A DNA stretch of 64,000 nucleotides. It comes from Trogon surrucura. Taxonomy: Eukaryota > Chordata > Aves > Trogoniformes > Trogonidae. The position numbers and the translations under genes are program-made. Of the stretch, positions 38,108-50,043 are shown piece by piece (position 1 is the first letter of the stretch; each line of letters begins with the position of its first letter). The notes under the pieces were generated by a model. That model was not told where the DNA came from, did no database searches, and worked only from the letters and a program-made list of their open reading frames with translations. The stretch is taken from assembly GCA_020746105.1 (NCBI GenBank), contig CM036617.1, positions 174,124,412 to 174,188,411 of the forward strand, given 5' to 3'.

Positions 38108-38997
38108 AGTTGGCTCTACAATACAAAGACTCTCCAGAAAGCTATGCACGGAATAGTTTACAGGCCTTTGAAGTACTTGCCTTTTAACAAAGACTTACAG
38201 AGTGACTAGAAAATGTAATAGAAAGAAGAATGTATATATCTCTTAATTTTTTTTTTGTTTCTTGTCTCCAAGAAATCTGATACTAAATTACCATACCTTA
38301 TTTAAGTGATGTCTTGCAATTTATAATGTGACCAGCCTATTTCTCCAATAACCATTTCTTAGATATCACGTTTCTTTTCTTTCATGAAGCCTATAATGAA
38401 TGAAAATACTGAATTTGATAGTTAATACACAAACCAAAGAGTAACCTGAGTTGTGTCTAAAAGGTGCAGAAAATACCCCAAAGAGCTATGCTCAGAGTTT
38501 GGGCTATGCTCAGTAGTTCTGGGGAAGAGATGAAACACAGTGCCTCTATTGAACCAAATCAAAATCATGGGATAATCTCTTCTGACCCAAGGACAGTTGT
38601 TCACCCATAAATTTGAAATGCTGACATTCTTCATATTTTGTTTTAGTTTCTTCTGTGTTATTTCTACCAAAATTTGTGATTGTGTGATGACAATTGCTAG
38701 TCATCCTGGTAAACTTTCTACTTAGGGGCATTCGCTCCTAGTCTCATAGTTGAGTCTGTGCAGTCCAGAATTTTTTCAGAATATGTCATTCTTGAATAGT
38801 GCTGTGTAAATTAATGCGCTTCAGTGTTATGATTAAAAAAAAAGAAGAAACCTTGATGTCACACGTGTCAATATTCAACTAAATAAGCTAGCTAGCAAAA
38901 TAAGGCAAAATTAAGTATGTATTATTAAATTATTTTCTTTCAAAATATAACATTAGAAGAAAACACTTTAGGATTTTATTTTGGTGCATGGTAGTGC

Positions 38998-39034
38998 TAG
39001 ATAAGCCAGGGTTTGAAATTCCCTGGCTTATCTA
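38998..39034. repeat. Perfect inverted repeat, 14-bp stem, 9-nt loop
   Basis: The left arm TAGATAAGCCAGGG at 38998-39011 and the right arm CCCTGGCTTATCTA at 39021-39034 are exact reverse complements around a 9-nt loop. The symmetry ends sharply on both sides, so it is too short for a miRNA precursor. It could be the relic of a small inverted-repeat element, or a replication or repair product. Confidence 0.9.
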
Positions 39035-42000
39035 TTTTTGTTTCATTAGCTGAAACAAGTATTTCACTCTCTAAACAGAACAGATTATTTTCTCTGAATT
39101 CTGTCTAAAACCCATAATAAGGAGAAGCATAATCAAGAAAAAAAAGAGCAGATGTAATTATTCTGCATGTCAATTAATATTTTCTAATGGACGGTATTTT
39201 CAGAGTGCTAGAATGCTGGTATGCGTTTGTTGTAGATTTCTACTACTTAAGGATCCATTGAAATTTTATTGTTAGGTCAAAGTTGTTAAAAGAACGTCAA
39301 GTCCCGTTTGTTTTTACTGATGGAAATTCAACTGGATGGTGTATTTATTCCATCTAAAGACTGTTTCAGCTCACATGATCAGTTTTAAATAGATGAGTGG
39401 AATAAAGTTTTGAGTAATCCACTTGAACTGTGAAATTACCTTGTGTGATACCTCTAAGAAATTCAGTTTCAAGGATAAATACTAAAGGAGTTAACAACCA
39501 GGGGAAAGACTGGCAAATATGATCATTGATGGTCATATTTTGTGTTGTCAACAGCTTTTGTAATGCCAGCTTTTCAGTAACTTCTTTTCCTCTTTTTTAA
39601 TTATTTTTTCCATTTTGTGTTTTTCGTAACAGCAGTGACGTGTGAGTGAACAAGACCATGTTATTGTATCAGGGTCACTGAATTATGAAATATTGAATGA
39701 AAAATTATAAAACTTTGTGAAACACTTATAATTTCAACAAAATTTATTATTTTCTGAATTGTGTTTATTAGTGATACATTTCAACATTTACGAAATTAAC
39801 TGTACTTTTTTTCAAGAGCAATACAAAATTTCTGTATTTCTTTCTCAAGACCTAGGAGAACTAAAGGAGGCCAACATATCCTTTCTTAAATAAGCGACTG
39901 TTCTCAGATTTTTTTTTTAAAAAAGCAACAAACCCCAACCAATCAACCAGCAATGCATCCTTTGCATTAATGAAGAAATTAATGTTTTTCTATGTATGTT
40001 CTATCCATGACTATGTATGTATATGGAGACACCTACACATTTTTCCCTGAATTGTTATGTCTAGATTTTCACAACTAAATTTGTTGCTTCTAAGAATAGT
40101 TTAAACAAGAAAAATAATTATATAATTGGTTTTGGAATATCGTGATAAAGATTCCTGTACTGTGAGTTGCCTGTTTCCAGAGTAAATCTAAACTAGATGT
40201 AACTGATCTCCTAATTTATTAACCTTTAAAAATTGATGCTTGAGTTAAATGTGTTAATATGACTTTTTAAAATGTGTTGTCATGAAAAACACCACCCTTT
40301 CTCCCCAGTCGTTGAACCAGGGCTCCGTCTCTCAGCTCCTCCTAATAGCAACAAAGGCACAAAGAGTCTATGTGCTTATCTGGGCACGCCATTTTGTAGA
40401 TGGGTTTGGAGTATAGAATTGAAATCCTTTCCAAGGGGCAGAAATCAGGACAAAAGAGGACAGTGGCAATTTTAGTGCCTATTGCACCTTATAAGAGGCC
40501 ACATGTGCATATACACCAGCTTGAGAGATGGAGTTTCTTGAGAAACCTTGGTGACAGTTCCTCAGAGGCAGCTGGTGTTAACAGGCAGCCTGCACTCAAG
40601 CTGGGTGCAGGGCACTTCTTACAGCACTTTTCTGAGCTGTGCACACCCCACATGGGCACGGATGTGCAGAACTGAATTAGCTCGCCGTCTAAGCTTTCAG
40701 CAGAAGGTATAGTAAAACTGTGGACAGCTAGAAAGAGAAATTGCCCCTTATGCAATTTCATACAAGATACTAGAAGATATTTTCTTCTAAGCATAGATAA
40801 TTGGGCTACATAAAAGGTATCAAAATCTATGCCAAATCTACAGATCACGGTTTTACAGTTCTGTCAGTTATAACTGAAAAAAAAAGAAAAAATATTTACA
40901 TTATTGACCAGTGTAAGGATAACAGAAATTCACGTAAAGAATAATAGTTTTTATAATGTGACTTATCTCTTTTTTCAAAAGTAATTTATTTAGTCATCCA
41001 CAATAAAACTGTTCCAAGAAGAGCATAACAGAAAAGCCCTCTTCTGTAGAATTTTGTCTATTCAGAGGCTACATTCTCACAGGCATTATCTTTACACAAT
41101 TGAAGATATTGAGACCATGATTGCCGAATAATATTAGAAGGGTGAACATATAAAGTCCACATTTAAAAACCAGTTTAAACTAACTTAAAATCTAAACTGA
41201 CTTGTTTTCTCTTTATAATACATCTCCCAAAAGAAAAAGTCCATATGCAGATGTATGGGAGAGTATAAATATATTATTGTGAAATTAGTTTAAAATGGTT
41301 TAAAGTTGATCTCTGAGGATGCTTTCTGCTGTTTCACATTCTCAGCCTGCCCTCCCCAGCCCCCAAGAAGCAGTTTGGATGAAACGTTCAAAGAAACCAA
41401 CTAGCCTCATAAAATGCTAGACTTTGAGTCCCAGAGTGATCATCTGTATCATCTGTAGTGAAAAGAGGGAGGTTTATTAGACTGGAGATTATATACTTTA
41501 CACACATCTTTTTCCCTCCTTAACAGCTTTTTTTCTTTTTAAAAATTCATAGCGCATTAACAAATGTTTGCAATTTATTTGCTTTCATTTATGCAGCCAA
41601 ATATATTACATGAATACATCAGGGGATATTTTTTTTTGCCAAGAAAGGGCATAAGACTAGTGATATTAATGGAAAATATAGAATCTTTACAATGAGTATT
41701 ATAACTTGTTTTTCCTTCGTGCACACTTTCTCACAAGCACCAGTCTGTCTCAGCTGACCAGGAACCAGCTTTTCCATTCCTTCTTTTATCTTGAATGAAC
41801 ATTATTTGTAAGGCAATGTAGTTGTGATCTGCAAAAACCGGAACCAAAAGTAGTCTGGCAGACCAGTTTCACATTGTTCAGAACATTTTTAAAGTTAAGA
41901 AAAACCTAACAAAATCTACTTAAATATTTCCTATTTTCTGTGGTCTATTGAAATGGTGAAATAATGTTAAATATTTTTAGGTTTTTTTCATGGAAAATTA

Positions 42001-42750
42001 GAAATTTATATATGAATTGTCAGTTTTTTAAAAAATATATTGAGCAATTCCCAAGATCTTTATGAAACTAACAAAAAAATTTCACTGTTTTCTCAATACA
42101 GAAATTTCTGTGAGCATTGTAGAAAAGATATGAAACAAATGGCCCTTCCTTACCAAAATGGTACTTTAGAAAACCTAATTTGTTGAGCTTAAAATGAGAA
42201 CATTGCTACCTTGCACTTCATGTAACAATACCGCATCCTAACAACGTGTAAGCCATCACAAGATTTAGAGCTCAGCTCAATCAGGGACAACAAAATTAGA
42301 AATAAATAGAGAAGGATCAATACAAAGTGTTGTCTGGCATAATGAAACAGCCCTTAGGTAGAAAATCTATTTTATTTCTCTCCCAGCAGCTGTACTCTTT
42401 GACAATCTCTGACCCAGTCCAGTACACAGTAAGGTTATTTATTTTATTGGGAAAAAAAACCCATGAAGTTCATTCTCTTATATTACAGAAATACTATTTT
42501 GTTGATCAATAAAGTGGTTAAACAATTTGGTTGTTATAGTTAAATATACTTGCATTAATACAGCTGTTATTTAATAAAACATTAAGGATTGCCTTGCGTT
42601 TTATGCTGTTATGGCAATCAATGCTTAGCAGGAAATGCTATCCACCACGCTTCTATGCAACGTCAGAATTTTTGCCTCTCTAATGCTGAGAGAAATAAAA
42701 CTATTCCTTATATGATTTCAAACTCAGTATCTGGTGCAGAATGCTCACTC

Positions 42751-42785
42751 TTTTTTTTGTTTTTTTTTTTTTGTTTTTTTTTTTT
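42751..42785. repeat. T-rich simple repeat (two G interruptions)
   Basis: A 35-nt tract of T broken only twice by G. It is low-complexity DNA with no associated element. Confidence 0.9.
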
Positions 42786-45375
42786 AATCTATACCATATT
42801 CTAGACTGCTGAACAACAGCCTGAGCATTAAAATAGTCACTTTTGATTCAGTAAGGACTGAAATTATATGGATTATTTTGAAAAGGTGTATAGCAAATTA
42901 CAATTCTGTCATCAAGAGTTAGATGGGAAATTTTTATTTCACCTTATGTAGAAAACTGGAATACAAGTTCAACTAAATTGAAACATGGTAATTTTGCAGC
43001 CAGCAAAAGGAAATAATACATAATTAGTTGATTAAGCACGAAAACTTGCTCATAGCAAATACATTTTTCATTAATACATGCCTAATAAACTTTGAAATCT
43101 GACTTCAAAAAGGAATCAGTAATATATGCGCACAGAGAAAACAGAATATCTAAAAATGCATAGTGTCCAATATAATGTTGAAAAAAATGCATTTTGAATA
43201 AATATTAATTCTGGTAATTCTAAATGTTAGTGACCTTCTAATGAACAGAAACTGTCTTTAGGTAACCTATTTAATAAGCATCTTTGGGAATATTTTTCAT
43301 ATGCTTTCCTAATACCACTGACACAGACTCTAGATGAAGACAAATAACTAGAATAGATAGATTGGTATTAGCCCTGTATGACTAATTATGCATTCTTTAC
43401 CGTAGTAACACCTATTTTACAAAGCGTTTAGGTTTTTTTCTTTAGAAAATTTTATTTGTCCTTTCATTCAACAGGAAATTATATAGACTCTGTCTCTAAC
43501 TCTGTTGTGTTATTTGTCTTTATTTTTAACCTTCAGTGACAGAAATAGGTCTTTTACAGAAATTGTTTGGCACTTTTCTCCCCTTGTGTCTCATTCTTAA
43601 TGTTTACAGGAGAAAATTTTTAGTCTATAAAAAATATAATACTGATGCTTACAGATTCATCTCTCAGATTCATATTTTTTTGTTTGTTTCTCAAACAATT
43701 TCAATGTATTTCTCAAACACATGAATACATATTTTCACCGTATCTTGTGGTGATATCACTTTTAATTTTGCTATCTTTTTCTTCTCATTAAAAACATAGT
43801 TGTTATTTAGAGGTTTTTAGAGTTATCTTGATCCTGCAGCTCACTTACATTGTGTGCTTTATGCATAAAAACTCATTTGTGTTTTATAATGTACATAAAA
43901 GTCTTATGGATTCTTTTATTTTTTTTTTAAAAAATGCTTATTTTGACATTATATCTTGTCATTTTTTAACCATTTGTGTGCCAGAAATGCTACTATAAAA
44001 CAACACAATGTTTGAAAATGTTACCATTCTAGTAATTTCTCGTTTTCATGGTAAACACTTAGCAAAGCGCTAAGCAAAACACGAATTACAGATGAAGACT
44101 TAGAATGCATTCTCGGTGACATCACTGACATCAGCCTTTTTTTTCATCTGTCAATTTCATTTCTCCGTTATTCTATAATTTCTGCTTATAGCCTGATGCC
44201 GTAAAATTGATAAACTAGGTGTGAATATTTGTACAGAGATAGTGTATTATCACCTCCTATCTTTCCATTAAGGACAGATTATTTTCTAAAATGTTTTCTG
44301 CAGTTTAAAAGAAGGCTATATATTCATGCATAAACTGTTCTGTAAGGTTTTTAATTTTCATACATATTAGGATTAGCAGGAAAAGTACAATCCTGCTAAA
44401 ATAGGCTCTGACTTTACAATCCATTTAATTTAATAATGAAAGTAGGATTCTGGACAAGACAGCTGAGCCACAGGATTTTACATATCCAAAACAGATATGA
44501 GGTATCTAATCCAAGAGTGTAATGACAAAGTTAGACTTGGTGTTTGGAAACTGAAAGAAACTTTGAAGAGTATATGTTCTTTAATGTTCAATGTTTTCCT
44601 GCACTACGCATTGGGGAATTGTGAATCTGGGTTAGGTCTAGTGGTAAAACACTAAATTATCAGTTTGTTTGTAATCTGAATGCCATATGGACATAGGACA
44701 GTAGCAGTTGAAAATTGGATGCTGTCTACCCACCTTTCAACACTGTCACAGTAGATTGCATTTGAAAGTTTTATAACTACAATAGTGTTGTATCTGTATG
44801 ACCACAACTTGATGTCTGTATCCATACTTTTAGATGCCTGACAGTTAAAAAAAAATTGTCCTTCACATTTCAAATGCACTTAATAATAACCTACTGTAAT
44901 TCTTCTTTCTGAATGAATACATTAAATTTTTGCACACTGCTCACATCTGTAGGTCTTCCAACAAAGGACAGAACAACAGAAGCCATCAAATTAATGATGT
45001 GTTATCACCTGGTAACATGAGAAAGGTGTAACATTTTTAATAGTAGAGAGTAGATTAATGTCATTTCAGTCAAGAGAAGTTGGGAATCAATTTCAATGCT
45101 AATCAGTGGTTTAAAAAATAGATTAGTAATGCAGTAAATGCCATTAACCTTTCGAATATTACCACTATATGAAGCTTCCTGCAGAGGCACAAAGCAATGT
45201 GCAACTGTGACATAAACAGAGCAAACACAATGCAAAATTATTGAAGATTTTCTTCGTCTATTTTATGGCGAAACTACATTTTAGACAGGTCTTACTTAAA
45301 GGTTGGGAAAATCTTATCTTTTAGCAAAAAGATCCCAAACTTTTCTAATAAAATGTTTATTTATGAATTGGAGTA

Positions 45376-47612
45376 AAGGTTGAGGGCTGCCTTGGTTGCA
45401 GTAACCATCAGATGGTGGAGTTCAGGATCTTGTGTGGTAGGACCAGAATAGCAAGTACAATTGCAACCCTGGACTTTAACAGGGCAAACTTTGACCTTTT
45501 CAAGCAATTGTTAGGGGAAATCCCATGGGCAAGGCTGCTTGAAGGTAAAGGGGCCCAAGATAGTTGGTTAGGGTTCAGGGACTACTTCTTCAAAGCTCAA
45601 GATCAGAGCATCCCGACACGGAGGGAGTCAAGGAAGGGAGCCAGGAGACCTGCGTGGCTAAATAGGGAACTGCTGGGTATGCTCAAGTGGAAGAGGAGAG
45701 TTTATGTGTCATGGAAGGAAGGACTGGCCACTTTGAAAGAACATAAGGCTGCTGTTAGAGGATGTAGGAAGGCAGCTAGGATAGCTAAGGCCTCCGTAGA
45801 ATTAAACCTGGTGAGAGGGGTCAAGGACAACAGGAAGAGCTTTTTCAAATACGTGGCAGATAAAACTAACACCAGAGGCAATGTAGGCCCACTGATGAAT
45901 GAGGTGGGTGCACTGGTGACCGAAGATACAGAGAAGGCAGAATTACTGAATGCCTTCTTTGTCTCTGTCTACTCTGCTGGAGGCTGTCCTGTTCCCCTGA
46001 GACCCCAGATGAAGTCAAGTCAATGGAGGACTGGCTTAGAGATCAATAAAGCAATCTGGACATCCAAAAATCCATGGGTCCAGATGGGATGCACCCGCGG
46101 GTGCTGAGGGAGCTGGTTGATGTCATTGCTAGACCACTCTCCACCATCTTCGCCAAGTCTTGGGAAACGGGAGAGGTGACTGAGGACTGGAGGGAAGCAA
46201 ATGTCACTCCAGTCTTCAAAAAGGGCAAGAAGGAGGACCTGGGTAATTATAGACCGGTCAGCCTCACCTCCATCCCTGGGAAAGTGATGGAACACCTGAT
46301 CCTTGGTGCCATCACAAGGCATATCAAGGATAAGAGGGTTATTAGAGGCAGTCAACATGGCTTTACCAAGGGGAAATCATGCTTGACCAACCTCATAGTC
46401 TTTTATGAGGAAATAACAAGGTGGATGGATGATGGCAGAGCGGTGGATGTGGTCTACCTTGACTTCAGTAAAGCATTTGACACAGTCTTTCACAGCATCC
46501 TCACAGTTAAACTGAGGAAATGTGGGCTGGATGATCGGGTAGTGAGGTGGACTGTGGACTGGCTGAAGGAAAGAAGCCAGAGAGTCGTAGTCAATGGAGT
46601 GGAGTCTAGTTGGAGGTCGGTATCCAGTGGAGTGCCGCAAGGGTCACTACTGGGGCCGATATTATTCAATATATTATCAGAGATTTAGATGAGGGACTAG
46701 AGAGTACTATCAGCAAGTTTGCTGTTGACACTAAACTGGGAGGAGTGGCTGACATGCCATAAGGCTGTGCTGTCATCCAGTAAGACCTGGACAGACTGGA
46801 GAGTTGGGCGGGGAATAACTTGATGAACTATAACAAGGGTAAATGTAGAGTCTTGCATCTGGGCAGGAACAACCTCAGGTTCCAGTATAGGTTGGGGAAT
46901 GACCTGTCGGAGGGCAACGTACAGGAAAGGGACCTGGGGGTCCTGGTGAACAGCAGGATGATCATGAACCAGCACTGTGCCCTTGTGGCCAGAAAGGCCA
47001 ATGGCATCCTGGGCTGTATTAGAAGGGGAGTGGTTAGTAGGTCAAGAGAGGTTCTCCTTCCCCTCTACTCTGCCCTAGTGAGGCCGCATCTGGAATACTG
47101 TGTCCAGTTCTGGGCCCCTCAGTTCAAGAAAGACAGGGAACTGCTGGAGAGAGTTCAGCGCAGGGCAGCTAAGATGATTAAGGGAGTGGAGCATCTCCCT
47201 TATGAGGAAAGACTGAGGGAGCTGTGTCTCTTTGGTTTGGAGAAGAGGAGACTAAGGGGTGACCTTATTAATGTTTATAAATATATAAAGAGGGAGTGCC
47301 ACGAGGATGGAGCCAGGCTCTTCTCGGTGGCAAACAATGATAGGACAAGGGGTAATGGAATCAAGCTGGAACAGAAGAGGTTCCAGTGAAATTTGAGAAG
47401 AAACTTCTTCTCAGTGAGGGTGACAGAGCACTGGCACAGGCTGCCCAGGGAGGTTGTGGAGTCTCCTTCTCTGAAGACATTCAAAACCCGCCTGGACGCC
47501 TTCCTGTGTAACATCATCTAGGTGTTCCTGCTCTGGCAGGGGGATTGGACTAGATTATCTTTTGAGGTCCCTTCCAATCCCTAGCATACTGTGATACTGA
47601 GATACTGTGAAA
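45376..47612 (+). mobile_element. CR1 LINE, 5'-truncated (2.24 kb), plus strand, defective
   Basis: This plus-strand CR1 copy starts inside the ORF2 endonuclease, at the block equivalent to [15 protein letters not shown], and runs through the reverse transcriptase to the 3' tail. The tail has three units, ATACTGTG, ATACTGAG and ATACTGTG (47586-47609), all sharing an A where other copies have T (ATTC). ORF1, the first two thirds of the endonuclease and any promoter are missing. ORF2 is broken in several places (see the pseudogene entry). Divergence from the copy at 34096 is moderate, so it is a close relative that inserted some time ago. Confidence 0.94.
45412..47389 (+). pseudogene. CR1 ORF2 pseudogene (end of endonuclease to C-terminus)
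   Basis: Three open blocks remain. 45412-46017 covers the endonuclease end and linker. 46074-46688 covers the reverse transcriptase from [13 protein letters not shown] through motif A ([11 protein letters not shown]) and motif B ([10 protein letters not shown]). 46820-47389 covers the post-palm region. A short deletion with a frame change separates the first two blocks. A small deletion after FNIL breaks the second. The catalytic motif C reads FAVD (the V codon at 46724-46726) instead of FADD. An in-frame TGA at 47387-47389 interrupts the C-terminus where relatives have leucine, although readable sequence with the RVTEHW block continues to about 47517. It cannot encode an active enzyme. Confidence 0.92.
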
Positions 47613-49416
47613 TAGGAAACAGCATCTAAACTCAATGTTTTGTTCAAATATACAACATTAATTGTCACAAGGTTCACTTTCCAAAACATGATGCGTTTTT
47701 CACAACGTCATAGTGAAATAATGTATAAAGTAATGTGTATGTGGCTTTTAAAACTGCTATGCACACATGACTGTTGAGAGATATTCTAATACTATTTATG
47801 GGATTTCTCATCTGTGTTAACAGACAGTGCAGTCGCTACAGACGAGAACCATCACCAAAGTATTCCCCTTAATGATATGAGAAAAAAGGAAACCACATTA
47901 TAAATTTTACAATGGTCAAGAAAAAAAACATTATCCTCTTGAAAAAGACCACTGACTCCACTGGTACTGGAAAAATTGGGTTTCTAGCTGTAACAATCTC
48001 CAAGACTGACTCTCTACACTGCTGGAAAAGAGCAGGATCTAAACAGTGGTCACAACTAATTCAGAAACGTCTCACAGTCTTAAAATGTTTTGTGTTCTCT
48101 GTGGCACATTTTTAAAAATTATTCTCCCATATTTTAATAGGTGTGGAGTCGATATGGTGTACTTGGAGATAGGTAGTACTCGTTAGTTTTGATATGAACT
48201 TGGCACTATAGGACACATGAGAATTCTTGCAGTATTTTCTGTTGTGCTCCTTAAATATTGTTCTCTGAGTATCTAAAATGTTACACCAGTATCAACATAA
48301 CAACTTGACTATAATCTCATTTTTAATCCCCAAGAGGTTTTAAACTATGAAAGTATTTTGCAACGTCACACATTTTACATATAAGAAAGTTCTGTGACCT
48401 TGCAGAATAAAATAGAAACCTTATTTTCCTTGTACAAGATAGAAACCTTGGGAATTTAAATTTTAATTTATGCTATACTTTTATTCTCTTTTTAATGTTC
48501 AGTCAGAATGGTGAGATGATGATACATGTTCCCCCAGCTATTCTAGACCTGGTATTTCATCATTTTGAAAGCATTGTTGATACAATCAATGATGATAAAT
48601 GATTCATGTCACTTAATTAGGCTGAGAAAAAGTGAGATACTTCAAACAACACTATTTTAAAAGGATTTAATGCTTAGATTTTCCTAATCTTCTTCAATTT
48701 TTTGTAAACTAACATTTATTTCCATTCCCATTAAGGCAGACATATCAATATTTCATATGTCAAAGATTTAAAAAAAAGTGATAATTATTTATTCAAACGC
48801 AGATTGTTCCCCGAGCACTGTCTGTCTTTGTTTATACTTTTTTTTTCCTCTGATGTAAGTGAAAAAAATGTTATTTGGTTTTACTGTTTCAATCAAATGG
48901 TCATCATAAATACTGACTTTTTTAAATACTCTATGTATTTCTTTGGGGAAGATTACAATTCAGCACCATGAAGCAACAAAAATGGTTAATGATGCACTGA
49001 CAACTAGGCTTATGTTTATAAAATGCAGAACATCTTTAGCGGGCAAAGGCTACCTTATGGGACTATATGGATTATTAGCCTTTAAAAAGACATAAATAAA
49101 AATTAATTATGTAACTTCTCTCAAAAAACAGTTTACAATATATGAAAGAAAATCCCAGAAACTGGAATAGAAAACATTGTGCTCTAAGCCACTGTTAAAT
49201 TCTCTCCTATCACTAGTTCCAGTGCAAAACCAGACTATGTTTAATTCAATATTTTCACAGGCTATAAAAGAATAAATTGCAAAAGAATGAGAACTACAAA
49301 TTTATGATAACATGCAAATATATGATAACATACAAATGATTGAGAAGAATGACAGCAGTTCAAGGCAGGTTGAACACTGTGGCAAACTTAAGAATCATGA
49401 AGAAAGGAATAGTATT
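47613..49416. other. AT-rich unique DNA, no gene recognised
   Basis: No supportable feature except a small two-copy repeat at 49303-49338. Open frames are short and without motifs. Confidence 0.5.
49303..49338. repeat. Two-copy 18-bp tandem repeat
   Basis: Two adjacent 18-nt units beginning TATGATAACAT differ at two positions. It is a local duplication with no evident function. Confidence 0.75.
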
Positions 49417-50043
49417 TGTCATGGGTTTGTGTGTAGTTTTTTTTGGTAGCAGGGTAAGGGGCTATAAGGCTGGCTCCTTGTGAAACTTCCAGAGCCTCAC
49501 TGAGCCCCAGTAAAAGTCGGACCCACCTCTGCCCGAGGCCAGGCCAATCAGCACCTCTGTGATTGGTGTATTTGAGATGGGGAACCTGTTGGGCCAGTCT
49601 CTTTGTCCTGTCTTCTGTGTTCCCTAGTTGTTTGTTTTGAATAGGGAAGGGAGGTGAAGAGAGCAGCCAGGCAGAGTCATCAAGGTCTGTGAGGAAGAAG
49701 CAGGAAGCAGAAGGGCAGAGGAGCAGAGCTCTCTGTGAGACCTATGGTGAGATGGCAGGATGAGACACAGTAGACTGAGGAGATCAGCAGTGGTGAAACA
49801 TCCAGGATGTAGCCCGTGGAAAATCCCATGCCAGAGCAAAGAAAAATGCTGGAGCAGAGGACAATTCTGGAGCAGAAGATGTGCCCAATGAATGCTGTGG
49901 ATCGGAGAAATCTGCAATGTGGGAAGGACTCAACATCAGAGAAGTTCGGTGAGGACTGTCCCGTGAGAGGAACACCACGTGGCAGTAAGAAATAACTGCA
50001 AGGAGTCCTCAGCCCAAGGAGGAAGAATCATAAATCCTTACCA
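49417..50043 (+). mobile_element. 3'-truncated LTR, ERVL-like family, plus orientation
   Basis: The left end TGTCATGGGTTT is a typical LTR start. The order of blocks matches the complete LTR at 58843-60017 read on its minus strand. Both have a G-rich segment near base 50, an AGCC...CAGT block, then GGCC...CAATCAGCACCTCTGTG, a TATTTGAGA box at about 49568, and repeated CTGGAGCAG modules. Both then have GACTGTCCCGTGAGAGGAAC and GGAGTCCTC. The match stops at a point corresponding to about 59205 in the complete copy, so roughly the last 360 bp are lost. No internal ERV genes flank it. Long reading frames on the other strand are by-products of its composition. The family assignment is from memory. 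Confidence 0.8.

Larger units (their letters stand above)
34096..38155 (-). mobile_element. Near-full-length CR1 LINE with both ORFs open
   Basis: This is a 4.06-kb CR1 retrotransposon on the minus strand. In transcript order it has ORF1 (38107-37073), a 70-nt spacer to the annotated ORF2 start, ORF2 (37002-34183), an 85-nt 3' untranslated region, and a tail of octamers at 34096-34118 (ATTCTATG type). The 3' untranslated region is nearly the same as in the copies at 3266 and 19552. Upstream of ORF1 the base composition drops to that of the AT-rich surroundings within about 50 bp. The 5' untranslated region and its promoter therefore seem to be missing, and the 5' boundary (38150-38160) is an estimate. 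No target-site duplication is evident, as is usual for CR1. Finding both frames unbroken is rare, since most CR1 copies are strongly 5'-truncated. Confidence 0.95.
38156..45375. other. 7.2 kb of unique DNA, no gene recognised
   Basis: No gene, RNA or mobile end was recognised. A perfect hairpin lies at 38998-39034 and a T-rich tract at 42751-42785. A somewhat GC-richer patch at about 40270-40680 carries overlapping short open frames on both strands (up to 119 codons, minus strand 40489-40848) with no domain I recognise. I cannot tell whether it is an old insert. Confidence 0.45.

Noticed and set aside
38108..38149. Fourteen extra N-terminal residues for ORF1 starting at 38149
   Set aside because: The codon at 38147-38149 is GTG, and this stretch is at or beyond the fading 5' edge of the CR1. 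The ATG at 38107 begins the expected MVATRSM-type start.
38998..39034. The hairpin as a microRNA precursor
   Set aside because: The stem is 14 bp with no pairing beyond it, far shorter than a miRNA precursor.
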